DNA of 64,000 bases. Source: an uncultured Verrucomicrobiota bacterium. GTDB lineage: Bacteria; Verrucomicrobiota; Verrucomicrobiia; Opitutales; Opitutaceae. This document shows positions 40,858 through 51,192 of the stretch, piece by piece; position 1 is the stretch's first letter, and each line of letters opens with the position of its first letter. The translations under genes and the position numbers were made by a program. The stretch spans positions 62,001-126,000 of the forward strand of contig CAIUGM010000036.1 in NCBI GenBank assembly GCA_903898675.1. Reading direction: 5' to 3'. Below the pieces are notes generated by a model, which had not been told where the DNA came from, searched no databases, and saw nothing but the letters and a program-made list of their open reading frames with translations.

Positions 40858-43839
40858 ATGCCCTCCTTCCTGATCCCCGACCCCAAAATTGAATCCGCCG
40901 TCCGCGCCAAGGGCGAAAAGCTCTTTGCGCTGATGGACCAGCAGCCCCCGCCTGCCCTCTTTTCCAAGAAGGGGGCGTATGCCCGCCTGATGGAGTGGTC
41001 GATGAAGGATCCGGTCTTCAAGACCCAGCTTTTCCGCTTCGTCGATGTCCTGCCCTCGCTAAACAGTTCGGGCGAGATTGTCCGCCACCTGCAGGAGTAC
41101 CTCGGCGACAAGGCCGTGGAACTCAATCCCGCCCTCAAGGCGGGCCTCGCCGCATCCTCCTTCGCCCCCGGCCTGGTCGCCGCCCCGGTGAAAGCCCAGA
41201 TCGTCGACATGGCCGGCCAGTTCGTTGCCGGCGAAAGCGGCGAGGACCTGATCAAGCAAATCCGGAAAAACACGAAACTGGGTCTCGCGACCACCATCGA
41301 CCTGCTCGGTGAAACGGTGGTGAACGACGCCGAGGCCGATGTCTTTCTGCGGCGCAACCTCGAGATCCTCGACTCGGTCTCGAAGTTCTACGCCAGGGAG
41401 CCGGCGCCCGCCTTCAGCGATCTCGGGGCGCACGGCCCCCTGCCCCGGCTCAACCTTTCCGTCAAGATCTCCGCCCTCACGCCCGACGTCCATCCGGCCG
41501 ATCCGGAGAATTCCATCGCCGCGCTCAAGGAACGCTTCCGGCCCATCCTGCGCCGCGCCGCCGCGGTGGGCGCCCTGATCAACTTCGACATGGAAAGCTA
41601 CAAGCTGAAGGACCTGACGCTGCAGCTGTTCAAATCCATCTTTGAGGAGCCCGAGTTCGCCCAACAACCCGCCATCGGGATCGCGCTCCAGGCCTACCTG
41701 CGCGATTGCGAGGCCGACCTCCGCGACCTCGTCGCCTGGGCGCGGAAAAACCACCGCCCGCTCAGCGTCCGCCTCGTCAAGGGCGCCTACTGGGATTACG
41801 AGACGATCACCGCCCAGCAGCGCGACTGGCCCGTCCCGGTCTGGCAGAAAAAGCCCGAGTCCGACGCCAACTATGAGAAGCTCACCGTTTTCCTCCTCGA
41901 GAACATCGACATCGTCACGCCGAACTTCGCCTCGCACAATGTCCGCTCGGTCGCCCACGCCATCGCGCAGGCCGAGCGCCTTGGGATCGACCCGAAGGCC
42001 TACGAATTCCAGGCGCTCTACGGCATGGCGGACGAGCTGAAGCTTTCGCTCCTGCAAATGGGCCACCGCGTCCGCGAATACTGCGCCATCGGCGAACTCC
42101 TGCCCGGCATGGCCTACCTCGTCCGCCGCCTGCTGGAGAACACCTCGAACGAGGGCTTTCTCCGCATCAAGAACATGGGCGAGGCGACCAAGGACCAGCT
42201 CCTCGGCAATCCGGTCGACTCCATCGCGGCGGCACCCGAACCGCTCGCGCGCAAACCGCTCGCGCCCGCCGCGTTTGTCAACGCCCCCAACACCGACTTC
42301 ACCCTCGCCGCCAACCGCCAGAAGCAGCGCGACGCCCTCAAGGCCGGCACGGCCCAGCTCGGCCGGAAATGGCCGCTCATCATCGGCGGGAAAAAGATTT
42401 CCGACCGTGAATACATTCCTTCGGTCAATCCGGCCAACCCGGCGCAGATCATCGGCTCGTGGGCGCGGGCCACGCTCCCGGACGCCGAGGCCGCGGTCGC
42501 CGCCGCCGCCGCCGCCTTCCCGGCGTGGCGGGCGAGGCCCGTCGAGGAGCGCGCGAAGATTCTCGAACGCGCCGCCGACCTCATGGAGGCGCGGCGCTTT
42601 GAATTGAACGCCCTCGAGGTCCTTGAGGCCGGCAAACCCTGGGTCGAGGCGGACGGTGATGTTTCCGAGGCCATCGACTTTTGCCGCTACTACGCCGTCG
42701 AGATGCGCCAGCTGGCCCGGCCGCGCGTCACGCAGGCCGTGCCCGGCGAACGCTGTGTGCAGACCTGGACGCCGCGCGGCGTCGGCGTCGTCATTGCGCC
42801 GTGGAATTTCCCGCTCGCCATCCTCGCCGGCCTGACGGTTGGCCCGCTGGTGGCCGGCAACACCGTCATCATGAAGCCCGCCGAGCAGACCTCGATCATC
42901 GGGGCGGTGCTGATGGAAATCCTGACGGAGGCCGGCGTGCCGGCGGGCGTGCTCAACTTCCTGCCGGGCTACGGCGAGGACGTCGGCGCGCACCTCGTCG
43001 GCCACCCGCAGGTCGACATCATCGCCTTCACCGGCTCGCGCGCCGTGGGCTGCAAAATCTGGGAGACCGCCGGCCGCACCCAGCCGGGTCAGCCGAACCT
43101 CAAGAAGGTCGTCTGCGAGATGGGCGGGAAGAATGCGCTCATCATCGACAACGACGCCGACCTCGATGAGGCGATTCCCGCCGCGCTCTACAGTGCATTC
43201 GGCTTCAGCGGCCAGAAATGCTCGGCGCTTTCCCGCCTGATCGTGCTCGACGACGTCTATGATCATTTTGTCGAGCGCTTCGTCGCCGCCTGCGGCGCCA
43301 TTCCCGTCGGGGATCCCGCGCGGCCCGGCACGGTGGTCGGTCCCGTGATCGACGCCGATGCGCAGCAAAAGATCCTCGGCCTGATCGCGCAGGGGAAAAA
43401 GGAGGCGAAGCTGGCCTTCCAGGGCACCGCGCCCGCCGTTGGCTACTTCGTCCCGCCCACCGTGTTCGTGAACGTGAAGGCGGCCCACGCCATCGCCCGC
43501 GAGGAAATCTTCGGGCCGGTTCTCGCCATCCTGCGCGCGAAGGACCTCGACGAGGCCTTCGCGCTCGTGAACGGCACCGCGTACGCGCTGACCGGCGGAC
43601 TTTTTTCCCGCAGCCCGAAGGCCCTCGAGCGCGCCCAGCAGGAACTGATGGTCGGCAACCTCTACCTCAACCGCGGCGTCACGGGCGCCATCGTGGAACG
43701 CCATCCGTTCGGCGGCTTCAAGATGTCCGGCGGCGGCACGAAGGCCGGCGGCAAGGGTTACCTGGAGAATTTTTTGTTTCCACGTTCCGTGGCGGAAAAC
43801 GTCATGCGCCGCGGCTTCACGCCGCCGGAGGAAAGCTGA
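40858..43839 (+). CDS. putA: bifunctional proline dehydrogenase / L-glutamate gamma-semialdehyde dehydrogenase
   Basis: PRODH part LSVKISALTPDVHPADPENSIAALKERF...VRLVKGAYWDYETI...; ALDH part VIAPWNFPLAILAGLTVGPLVAGNTVIMKPAEQTSIIGA...FSGQKCSALSRLIV...EEIFGPVLAILRAKDLDEA. Confidence 0.96.
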   Translation: MPSFLIPDPKIESAVRAKGEKLFALMDQQPPPALFSKKGAYARLMEWSMKDPVFKTQLFRFVDVLPSLNSSGEIVRHLQEYLGDKAVELNPALKAGLAASSFAPGLVAAPVKAQIVDMAGQFVAGESGEDLIKQIRKNTKLGLATTIDLLGETVVNDAEADVFLRRNLEILDSVSKFYAREPAPAFSDLGAHGPLPRLNLSVKISALTPDVHPADPENSIAALKERFRPILRRAAAVGALINFDMESYKLKDLTLQLFKSIFEEPEFAQQPAIGIALQAYLRDCEADLRDLVAWARKNHRPLSVRLVKGAYWDYETITAQQRDWPVPVWQKKPESDANYEKLTVFLLENIDIVTPNFASHNVRSVAHAIAQAERLGIDPKAYEFQALYGMADELKLSLLQMGHRVREYCAIGELLPGMAYLVRRLLENTSNEGFLRIKNMGEATKDQLLGNPVDSIAAAPEPLARKPLAPAAFVNAPNTDFTLAANRQKQRDALKAGTAQLGRKWPLIIGGKKISDREYIPSVNPANPAQIIGSWARATLPDAEAAVAAAAAAFPAWRARPVEERAKILERAADLMEARRFELNALEVLEAGKPWVEADGDVSEAIDFCRYYAVEMRQLARPRVTQAVPGERCVQTWTPRGVGVVIAPWNFPLAILAGLTVGPLVAGNTVIMKPAEQTSIIGAVLMEILTEAGVPAGVLNFLPGYGEDVGAHLVGHPQVDIIAFTGSRAVGCKIWETAGRTQPGQPNLKKVVCEMGGKNALIIDNDADLDEAIPAALYSAFGFSGQKCSALSRLIVLDDVYDHFVERFVAACGAIPVGDPARPGTVVGPVIDADAQQKILGLIAQGKKEAKLAFQGTAPAVGYFVPPTVFVNVKAAHAIAREEIFGPVLAILRAKDLDEAFALVNGTAYALTGGLFSRSPKALERAQQELMVGNLYLNRGVTGAIVERHPFGGFKMSGGGTKAGGKGYLENFLFPRSVAENVMRRGFTPPEES

Positions 43840-46089
43840 TCAGTTCAAGACCGGATCCGCCACGCAGGTCACGGCCTTCCGGCTCTGGCGCCAGCGGCGC
43901 AGCCCGAAAAACAGCAACCCTCCACCCAGCAGCCAGGCGCCATAGGTCGCCGGTTCCGGGACCGGGCTGGCCGGGGTGATGCTGCCGCCGGAACCCGGAT
44001 TCCACGTCGCGCCGGGCGTGCCGTTGATGACGATGTTGCCCAGCACCGGGGAACCGGGATCCACGTTGGCCGAGAAATAATCGGCCGCGTTGGACCAGTT
44101 GATGATGGAGAGCGTGGCGTTGTTCGCGAGCGTGAGGTTGCCGACGGTCAGGCTCGAGCCGCCGCCGGCAAAGTCGATGATCGTGTTACCCGTGATCGTG
44201 AGGTTCGACAGGGTCTGCGTGGTGTTGCCCAGCAGCAGGGTGGAGCCGGCGCCGAGCGTGAGGTTGGTCCACGCCGTGGTCTGGTTGTTCGCGCCGAAAT
44301 CCAGCGTGCCACCCGCGACCGACACGTTGCCGGTCAGGGCGGTGCCCGAAGTCTTGTTGAGCAAAAGGGTGCCGCCCGTGATGCTGGTCGTGCTGATGTT
44401 GTTGTCGCCAGTGCCGGCGAGGGTCGTCGTCCCGCTGCCCGACAGCGTCAGGCTGTTCGCATTGATCTGCGTGTTGAACGCCTGCGTGCCCGCGCCGGTG
44501 ACGGCGATGCCGCCCACGTTGATCTGGGCACCGCTGAAGGTGGACGTACCCGAACCGCTGACCGTGAGATTGCCACCGCCGAGGTTCAGCGTGCTCGCCG
44601 CATTGACGGTGCCCGAGCCCGCCACGGTCAGGCCGGAGGAATTGATCTGGCCGCCGTTGAAATTGACGTTGCCGGCCCCGCCCACCGCCACGAGTCCGGT
44701 GCCGGCGTTGACGTTGCCGCTGAAGGTCGTCGGCTGGCTGTTGCTGACGTTGACCGCGTGATTGTTCGTGTTCAGGTCACCGCCGAAGCTGACGGCGCCG
44801 GACCCGCCCACGGTCACGTTGTTGTTGACCGAAACGGCAGCGGCGAAACTCGTGCTGCCGCTGCTGAGGATATTCAGCCCGCCGCCGCTGCCGGCCCCGA
44901 CGGCCTGGGCGAAAACGACGTTGCCGGGTCCGTTGAGGTTGATGTCGCCGTTGGTGTTGACCGTGCCGTTGAACGTGGTGGTTGCCGAATTACTGACGGT
45001 CAGCGAGGAGGCACCGCCGAGGGCCTGCTGCAAGGTCACGGCCCCGGACCCGCCCAGGTTGACGGCGCCGGTGTTGTTGATGGTTTGCTGAAACACGGCG
45101 GTGCCCGCCCCGGCCTTGATCAGGTCACCGGACCCCGTCACCTGGCTGTTGATCGTGGCTGCGCCGGCGCCGGTCAGGGTGAGCGCATTGCTCCCGAGGG
45201 AAATCTGGCCGCTCTGCGTCAAGGAACCGGCGGCGGTGTTGATGGTCGTGCTGCCGGTCAGGTTCAGCTGCGCGTTGAGAGTGTTGGCCCCGGAATCATT
45301 CACGATCGCGCCGGCCCCGCCCGGGCCCGTGCCCGCCACCGAGAAGCTGCCCTCGCTCACCGTGATATTATTCTGGAGATGCAACGCGGCCCCGGCCGCG
45401 ATGGTGTTGCCATACGTGGAGGCGCCCAGCGCGTTGCTGTTGGTCAGGACCACGTCGCCGGCGTTCAACGCCAGAACCTGGCCGAAGGAATTATTGCCGG
45501 AGATCGTCAGCGTCCCGGTGCCATTCTTGGTCAGGGTGTTGCTGGAGGAACCGCCGCTGAGCGTGCCGGACAGTGCCGTATCCTTGCTGCCGGCGATCGT
45601 CAGGTTGTTGAACCCCAGATTGACCGCACCGGAAATCGCCACCGACCCGCTGGCGGCGGTCCACGTCTGGCTCGTGTTCAGCGCAATCGCCTCACTGATC
45701 GTCTCCAGGCTGGTGCTGTTGTTTGTCACTCCACCGGCATCAAGGGTGAGGGTAAAACCACCGGAGCTGCCGAGCGTGAAGGCCCCGGCGCCCGACGCGA
45801 AGGTCACGGACTTCGCCGTCCAATTCGCATTCATGTTCGGCGTGAGCCGGTTGCTGCCGTTAAAAATCAAATCGGTGGTGGTTGCGCTCGCCGGCACCCC
45901 GGCGCTCCAGATCGCGGCAGTCGTCCAGTTGCTGTTGCCACCCGATCCACCGGTCCAGGTGAAAGTCGTTTGCGCCCAAGCAACGGCCGCCCATCCGAAA
46001 AGGAGGAGCAGGCTGACCGCCAACCGGCGGCCGACACGGGCAAGGTGATTCAAGTGGTTCAATGGATCGAAATTCGACTCCCTATACAC
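43840..46089 (-). CDS. PEP-CTERM protein with autotransporter-associated beta-strand repeats
   Basis: Signal peptide, TFTWTGGSGGNSNWTTAAIWSAGVPAS, many GxGTxxxxGxxN beta repeats, C-terminal VPEPATYGAWLLGGGLLFFGLRRWRQSRKAVTCVADPVLN. Confidence 0.88.
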   Translation of the reverse strand: MYRESNFDPLNHLNHLARVGRRLAVSLLLLFGWAAVAWAQTTFTWTGGSGGNSNWTTAAIWSAGVPASATTTDLIFNGSNRLTPNMNANWTAKSVTFASGAGAFTLGSSGGFTLTLDAGGVTNNSTSLETISEAIALNTSQTWTAASGSVAISGAVNLGFNNLTIAGSKDTALSGTLSGGSSSNTLTKNGTGTLTISGNNSFGQVLALNAGDVVLTNSNALGASTYGNTIAAGAALHLQNNITVSEGSFSVAGTGPGGAGAIVNDSGANTLNAQLNLTGSTTINTAAGSLTQSGQISLGSNALTLTGAGAATINSQVTGSGDLIKAGAGTAVFQQTINNTGAVNLGGSGAVTLQQALGGASSLTVSNSATTTFNGTVNTNGDINLNGPGNVVFAQAVGAGSGGGLNILSSGSTSFAAAVSVNNNVTVGGSGAVSFGGDLNTNNHAVNVSNSQPTTFSGNVNAGTGLVAVGGAGNVNFNGGQINSSGLTVAGSGTVNAASTLNLGGGNLTVSGSGTSTFSGAQINVGGIAVTGAGTQAFNTQINANSLTLSGSGTTTLAGTGDNNISTTSITGGTLLLNKTSGTALTGNVSVAGGTLDFGANNQTTAWTNLTLGAGSTLLLGNTTQTLSNLTITGNTIIDFAGGGSSLTVGNLTLANNATLSIINWSNAADYFSANVDPGSPVLGNIVINGTPGATWNPGSGGSITPASPVPEPATYGAWLLGGGLLFFGLRRWRQSRKAVTCVADPVLN

Positions 46090-46138
46090 TATAGGTATTT
46101 ACACCTACGTCAATTGAACCCGTCCAGCGGGACCCTTT

Positions 46139-47620
46139 TTACTCCCTGAGATAGCGGTCCAAAACTGCGTAAGTGCATTCCAATGAAAAAGGATTCAACG
46201 CCGGCAGCGTTGAGTTGAATTTTCCATCGGCCGCACTGCTCGGGAAGAATATCTCGTACTGGTTGAAAGCCGTGGCGCTGACTGAGGCGGTCGCGGCCAG
46301 GTGTTTTTCCGCCAGCCGCATGGCCGCCTGGTTGCCCTGAACGCCGGCCGCGCAAAATACCGTGAGATAGGTTTCGATGCGCAAGGCGTTTGGTTCTCCC
46401 GCCAAGCGGTCCATGGCGGCGACCACTTTGGCGAGCAGCCCGGCATCCGGATAGCGCACGAGGTGGAGGGCGAGCAGACTCAATTCCGCGGCGTGCAACG
46501 GCCGGTCAGGCGCCAGCATGGCGTCGAACTCACGGTTCAAACGGGTCGTGTCACCCAGGGTGGCGTACGCCGCGAGGCTGAATTGCGCGATGTCACGTCC
46601 GCCCAGTTGATCGGTCGACACCGCCAGCAGGCTGAGCGCGTCGCGGGGGAAACCATCCTTGAGCAACTGGGTGATCCGGTAAACGCGATCGTACGGGAAG
46701 TCGGCGATCAAGGGCGTCTGCACCAGCAGCGTTCGCCGCGCGTCCGCGGCCGGGGCCCGCGCCACGCGCCCGGCCAGCGCGAGGACCTCGCGCGTCGCCG
46801 GCGACACGGCCTCATCCACCGCCGTGTCGAGCAGGCCCGGTTGCCGCAGGTGTTGCGCCGAGAAGATCAGGGCGTTGGTCCAGGCCGCCGCCTGCGCCGG
46901 CTCGGCCGCCAGTTGCCGGCGCGCCAGCGCCGCCACGCCCGTCAGCCGCCCGCGGCCCAGCAGGCTGCGAAACCAAGCCCGGCTGATTTCCGACCGGTCT
47001 TCCGGATGCCGTAACAGCAATCTCGCGTAGATATCATCCGCCACCGTGGCGTTGCCCGCTTGGTAAAGTTCGGCCAGCCGCATGCCGGCCTGGTAGTTGC
47101 CGGGATCCAGCTGCATGGCTGTTTCCAGGGCCGCCAGCGACTCGCGCGTCCGCCCGGCGGCATAGTGCGTCTCCGCCTGCCCGATGAACAGCCTCGCCCG
47201 CACCCCGTCCAGCTCGGACCAGGCCCGGGGCCAGAATACCTGCCGGAGCGTCACATCGTAACCCACGCCGCGCAAAAATCCGAAGGCGCCGAATCCGACC
47301 ACGAGCGCGAGGACCACGACCGTGCCGCCGAGGTAGCCCGCCGCCCGGCCCCAGAAGGGCCGCACCTCGCTGGCGCGCACGCGGCAAACCCACCGCCCCG
47401 CGTCGTTGCGGGCCAGCAGCGGACAGACGCGCCGGAAACGCGCCGGCCGGTTCCAAGGCAGCACCGCCTCGCAGTCTGTCGCCATCGCCGCGCCGGAATC
47501 GCTGGGGTTGTGGCAGGGACAGGGTCCGCTCCGGCCGCGGAGCACATAGGCGGTCTTGCGCGTGTTCCAGTAGAACAACGCCCAAGCCATCCGGGCGAGA
47601 TCGCTCAACCATTCCTTCAC
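46139..47620 (-). CDS. TPR membrane protein with Cys-motif N-terminus
   Basis: GPCPCHNPSDSGAAMATDCEAVLPWNRPARFRRVCPLL...WVCRV, a TM helix, then ALETAMQLDPGNYQAGMRLAELYQAGNATVADDIYARLL TPR-like helices. GTG start at 47620 tentative. Confidence 0.65.
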   Translation of the reverse strand: MKEWLSDLARMAWALFYWNTRKTAYVLRGRSGPCPCHNPSDSGAAMATDCEAVLPWNRPARFRRVCPLLARNDAGRWVCRVRASEVRPFWGRAAGYLGGTVVVLALVVGFGAFGFLRGVGYDVTLRQVFWPRAWSELDGVRARLFIGQAETHYAAGRTRESLAALETAMQLDPGNYQAGMRLAELYQAGNATVADDIYARLLLRHPEDRSEISRAWFRSLLGRGRLTGVAALARRQLAAEPAQAAAWTNALIFSAQHLRQPGLLDTAVDEAVSPATREVLALAGRVARAPAADARRTLLVQTPLIADFPYDRVYRITQLLKDGFPRDALSLLAVSTDQLGGRDIAQFSLAAYATLGDTTRLNREFDAMLAPDRPLHAAELSLLALHLVRYPDAGLLAKVVAAMDRLAGEPNALRIETYLTVFCAAGVQGNQAAMRLAEKHLAATASVSATAFNQYEIFFPSSAADGKFNSTLPALNPFSLECTYAVLDRYLRE

Positions 47621-47687
47621 CGGCTCAGTCAGCGGATCCGCCGGTGCGGCGCAAGTCGCAAGCAGTCCGCCCGGCCGGCGGCCCGCG

Positions 47688-48941
47688 TCAGGGCCCGGCC
47701 CGCCGCAGGATGGCCGCCGCCTTGGTGCGGTCGAAGGCCCCCTCCCACATCGCGACCACCACCATGGCCACGGCATTCCCGCAAAGGTTCGTCAGCGCGC
47801 GGGCCTCGGACATGAACCGGTCCACGCCGATCAGCAGCGCCAGCCCCGCGATCGGCACGTGGCTGACCGAACCGAGCGTGGCGGCCAGCGTGATGAACCC
47901 GCTGCCGGTGACCCCCGCGGCCCCCTTCGACGTCAGCAGCAGCACCCCGAGGATGGTCAGCTGCTGGGTCAGGGAGAGCGGCGTGTTGGTCGCCTGCGCC
48001 ACAAAAATCGCCGCCATCGTCAGGTAGATGGACGTCCCGTCGAGGTTGAAGGAGTAGCCGGCCGGCAGGACGATGCCGACCACCGGCCGGGCGCAGCCCA
48101 CCTCCTCCATCCGCTGCATCAGGCGCGGCAGCACGCTCTCGGAGGACGACGTCCCCAGCACGATCAGGAGTTCCTCGCGGATGTAGGCCAGCAGCCGGAA
48201 TACGCTGAACCCGTGCAGCCGCGCGATCAGCCCGAGCACCACAAAGACAAACAGCGCGCACGTGAGGTAGACGCACAGCATCAATTTCCCGAGCGAGAGC
48301 AGCGAACCCAGGCCATACTTGCCGATCGTGAACGCCATCGCGCCAAAGGCCGCGACGGGCGCGAACCTGGTCACCAGGCTGACCATGCCAAAGAACGCCC
48401 GGGCGATCTCGTGCAGCAGGTTGACCACCGGCCGCGCCTGTTCACCCAACCGGGCCAGGGCGAAGCCGAAGAGCAGGGCGACCAGCAGCACCTGCAGGAT
48501 TTCCCCCTGGGCAAACGCCCCGACGAAGGTGTCCGGAATCAAATGCAGCAGGAATTCAACGAACGAGCCGTGCTGCGCCGCCGCCGTGTAGGGCGCGACG
48601 GCTGCGGCATCGAGACTCGAGGCGACCGCATTGAGGCCGGCCCCGGGCTGGATCCAGTTGACGACGAGCAGGCCGATGATGAGCGCGAGCGTCGAGACCA
48701 CCTCGAAGTAAACCAGGGCCTTCAGGCCGACGCGGCCGACCTTCTTCAGGTCGCCCATGCCCGCGATCCCCGTGACCACCGTGGTGAAGATGATCGGGGC
48801 GATGAGCAGCTTGATCAGCTTGATGAACGCATCGCCCAGCGGCTTCATCGCCGCCCCCCACTCCGGCTCGGTGCAGCCGAGCCACACCCCGAGCACAATC
48901 GCCACCAGCACCTGCCCGTAGAGGTGGCGGAAGAATCTCAT
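47688..48941 (-). CDS. dicarboxylate/amino acid:cation symporter (DAACS)
   Basis: [35 protein letters not shown]...[61 protein letters not shown]. Confidence 0.94.
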   Translation of the reverse strand: MRFFRHLYGQVLVAIVLGVWLGCTEPEWGAAMKPLGDAFIKLIKLLIAPIIFTTVVTGIAGMGDLKKVGRVGLKALVYFEVVSTLALIIGLLVVNWIQPGAGLNAVASSLDAAAVAPYTAAAQHGSFVEFLLHLIPDTFVGAFAQGEILQVLLVALLFGFALARLGEQARPVVNLLHEIARAFFGMVSLVTRFAPVAAFGAMAFTIGKYGLGSLLSLGKLMLCVYLTCALFVFVVLGLIARLHGFSVFRLLAYIREELLIVLGTSSSESVLPRLMQRMEEVGCARPVVGIVLPAGYSFNLDGTSIYLTMAAIFVAQATNTPLSLTQQLTILGVLLLTSKGAAGVTGSGFITLAATLGSVSHVPIAGLALLIGVDRFMSEARALTNLCGNAVAMVVVAMWEGAFDRTKAAAILRRAGP

Positions 48942-48959
48942 GCGCGCGGCCCCGAACGC

Positions 48960-50813
48960 CTAGTGGCCCGCGCCGGCGGAGTGCTCCTGGATGTATTCCT
49001 GTTTCAGCCCGAGTTGCTCGGGCGCATGCAGGACGAGCATCTTCAGGCGGATGTCCCGGGGCACCTGGGCCGCGGTCAGTTTCGAGACCAGCACCATGAG
49101 ACCGATCGCCACCGGCACGGCCCAGATCGCCGGCTGCTCGCAGAGGATGCGCAACAGCGGGTGCTGCGCCCAGAAAGCGTTGAGTGGCGCGAAGCCGGCA
49201 AAGACCTTGCCCATCGGTCCCTTGTCGAGCGCGAGGGTGCTGAAGTTGGTCAGCGCGGCCGCCGCCAGCGCACACAGGCCGCCGGTCAGCATGCCCGTGG
49301 CGGCACCCTTCATCGTCATGCCCCGCCACCACACGCTCATGAACAGCAGCGGGAAATAACTCGCGGCGGCGATGGCAAACGCCTGGCCGACCATGAAGTT
49401 GATCTCGAGCGGCTCGACAAAGCACCCGAGTCCGATCGCCACGCCGCCGATCAGCACCGCGGCAAACTTGAACGCGCGCATCCGCTCCGCCGCGGTGGAC
49501 TGCGGCCGGAGCATCCGGCCGTAGACATCGTGCGCCAGCGCCCCGGTCATGGAGACCAGCAGGCCGCTGAACGTGCTCATGAAGGCCGCGAACGCGCCGG
49601 CGCAGGTGATGCCGCTGAGGATGGAACCGAGCACGCCGAACCGCTGGCCGAGCAACGTCGGCAATTTCAGGACGACGGCATCCGTGCCCTTGATCCCGGC
49701 CAGGCCGGTGTAGAGTTCGGGCATCAGGTTGCGGCCGATCACGCCGAAGACCGGCGGGAAAATATAGAAGATGCCGATCAGGATCATCACCCACATGGTC
49801 GTGCGCTTCGCCGCCACGCCGTCGGGGTTCGTGTAGAACCGCACCAGGATGTGCGGCAGGCCCGCGGTGCCGCAAACCAGCGCGATGATCAGCGAGTAGG
49901 TGTAAAGCAGCGAGTACGGCCGCTGGTATTCCGCGAGCAAGGCGGGCCGCTTGTCGGCCGGCAGGGCGGCGGCGGCGGCGTTGACCGCCTTGGTCGTGAG
50001 CGGGCCGAAGGGGGCGATCCACTTGTCGTCCTTCGGGGCTTTTTCCACGAGCGGCTTGCGGCCGATCTCGCCGGCGGTCTCGAGGGTGCGGGCGGCATCC
50101 CCGGTCGCGACGGCCCCGGCGACGGCGGGCTGGACCGAGTTGGCCTGAAGATGACTGCCGTAGAAGCCGTAGACCGAGACCAGCACGAAGATCGGGACGG
50201 TGATCGCGAAGAGCTTGATCCAATACTGGAAGGCCTGGACGAGCGTGATGCCCTTCATGCCGCCGAGCGCGACATTGAGGGTGATGACGGCGCCGACCAG
50301 CACAACGCCGACCCAGTATGGCAGGCCGGGGAAAATATACGCGAGCGTCACGCCGGCGCCTTTCATCTGCGGCATGGTGTAGAAAAACCCGATGAACAGC
50401 ACGAAGCACACGGCGATCTTCCGGAACACCGGCGAGTCGAAGCGGCCCTCGGCAAAATCAGGAATCGTGTAGGCCCCGAACCGGCGCAGCGGCCCGGCGA
50501 TGAACAGCAGCAGGAAGAGGTACCCGCACGCGTAGCAGACCGGGTACCACAGCGCGTCATAGCCCGAGGACATCACCATGCCCGCCACCCCCATGAAGGA
50601 CGCGGCGGAAAGGTATTCGCCGGAGATCGCGGACGCGTTCCAGCCGACGGAAACCGAGCGGCCGGCGACATAGAAGTCGCTGGCGGTCTTCGACTGGCGC
50701 GCCGACCAGAAGCCCATGCCAATGGTCACGCCCACCGTGACGAGGGAAAAAACCAAAATCCAGGGATCGACGCCTTCAAGGAAGGCCAGCGGGAGCAGCG
50801 GGGTCAGGGTCAT
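48960..50813 (-). CDS. sodium:solute symporter (cation/acetate symporter-like)
   Basis: ASDFYVAGRSVSVGWNASAISGEYLSAASFMGVAGMVMSSGYDALWYPVCYACGYLFLLLFIAGPLRRFGAYTIPDFAEGRF...GGMKGITLVQAFQYWIKLFAI. Confidence 0.92.
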   Translation of the reverse strand: MTLTPLLPLAFLEGVDPWILVFSLVTVGVTIGMGFWSARQSKTASDFYVAGRSVSVGWNASAISGEYLSAASFMGVAGMVMSSGYDALWYPVCYACGYLFLLLFIAGPLRRFGAYTIPDFAEGRFDSPVFRKIAVCFVLFIGFFYTMPQMKGAGVTLAYIFPGLPYWVGVVLVGAVITLNVALGGMKGITLVQAFQYWIKLFAITVPIFVLVSVYGFYGSHLQANSVQPAVAGAVATGDAARTLETAGEIGRKPLVEKAPKDDKWIAPFGPLTTKAVNAAAAALPADKRPALLAEYQRPYSLLYTYSLIIALVCGTAGLPHILVRFYTNPDGVAAKRTTMWVMILIGIFYIFPPVFGVIGRNLMPELYTGLAGIKGTDAVVLKLPTLLGQRFGVLGSILSGITCAGAFAAFMSTFSGLLVSMTGALAHDVYGRMLRPQSTAAERMRAFKFAAVLIGGVAIGLGCFVEPLEINFMVGQAFAIAAASYFPLLFMSVWWRGMTMKGAATGMLTGGLCALAAAALTNFSTLALDKGPMGKVFAGFAPLNAFWAQHPLLRILCEQPAIWAVPVAIGLMVLVSKLTAAQVPRDIRLKMLVLHAPEQLGLKQEYIQEHSAGAGH

Positions 50814-50821
50814 GGTGGGCG

Positions 50822-51121
50822 TCAGCGTTTGACCGAGTTGACCTCGTCCTGCTCCAGCGCGATGGAGCGCCGGATGAAGAGCCAGGAGATGATCCAGACA
50901 AAGGGGAAGAACAGCACGCCCACGATCAGCCACGTCAGCGTGAAGCCGGCGACCCGCGTCGCCATGAATTGCGGGGCCAGGTAGTTGGCCAGGGGCATGC
51001 CGAGGAGCACGAGCAGAAACGCGGCCGCACAGGCCGCGGACAATTTCAACTGGCGGCGCATCAGCGTGTGCAGAAACTTCTCGCTGTGCACCTCATCCGG
51101 GGGCGTGGAAGACGGGGGCAT
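50822..51121 (-). CDS. DUF485 membrane protein (symporter partner)
   Basis: LMRRQLKLSAACAAAFLLVLLGMPLANYLAPQFMATRVAGFTLTWLIVGVLFFPFVWIISWLFIRR; directly upstream of SSS symporter. Confidence 0.85.
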   Translation of the reverse strand: MPPSSTPPDEVHSEKFLHTLMRRQLKLSAACAAAFLLVLLGMPLANYLAPQFMATRVAGFTLTWLIVGVLFFPFVWIISWLFIRRSIALEQDEVNSVKR

Positions 51122-51192
51122 TGCGCTGCAAGATGGCGACACCGGTGCGGCAGGCAACATGGTTTTTGATCCGCCTGCCAGGCTGGCAATTC

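Noticed and set aside
41059-43704. 881-aa ORF antisense to putA
   Set aside because: Antisense codon-phase artefact of GC-rich coding DNA; putA on the other strand has unmistakable domains; the antisense product has no recognisable domain.
44758-46149. 463-aa and 315-aa plus-strand ORFs opposite the PEP-CTERM protein
   Set aside because: Repetitive antisense translation of the beta-repeat gene; the minus-strand frame has signal peptide and PEP-CTERM.
47859-50984. 1041-aa plus-strand ORF opposite the two symporter genes
   Set aside because: Low-complexity R/H/D/E/Q-rich translation typical of antisense frames; both symporters on the minus strand are clear.
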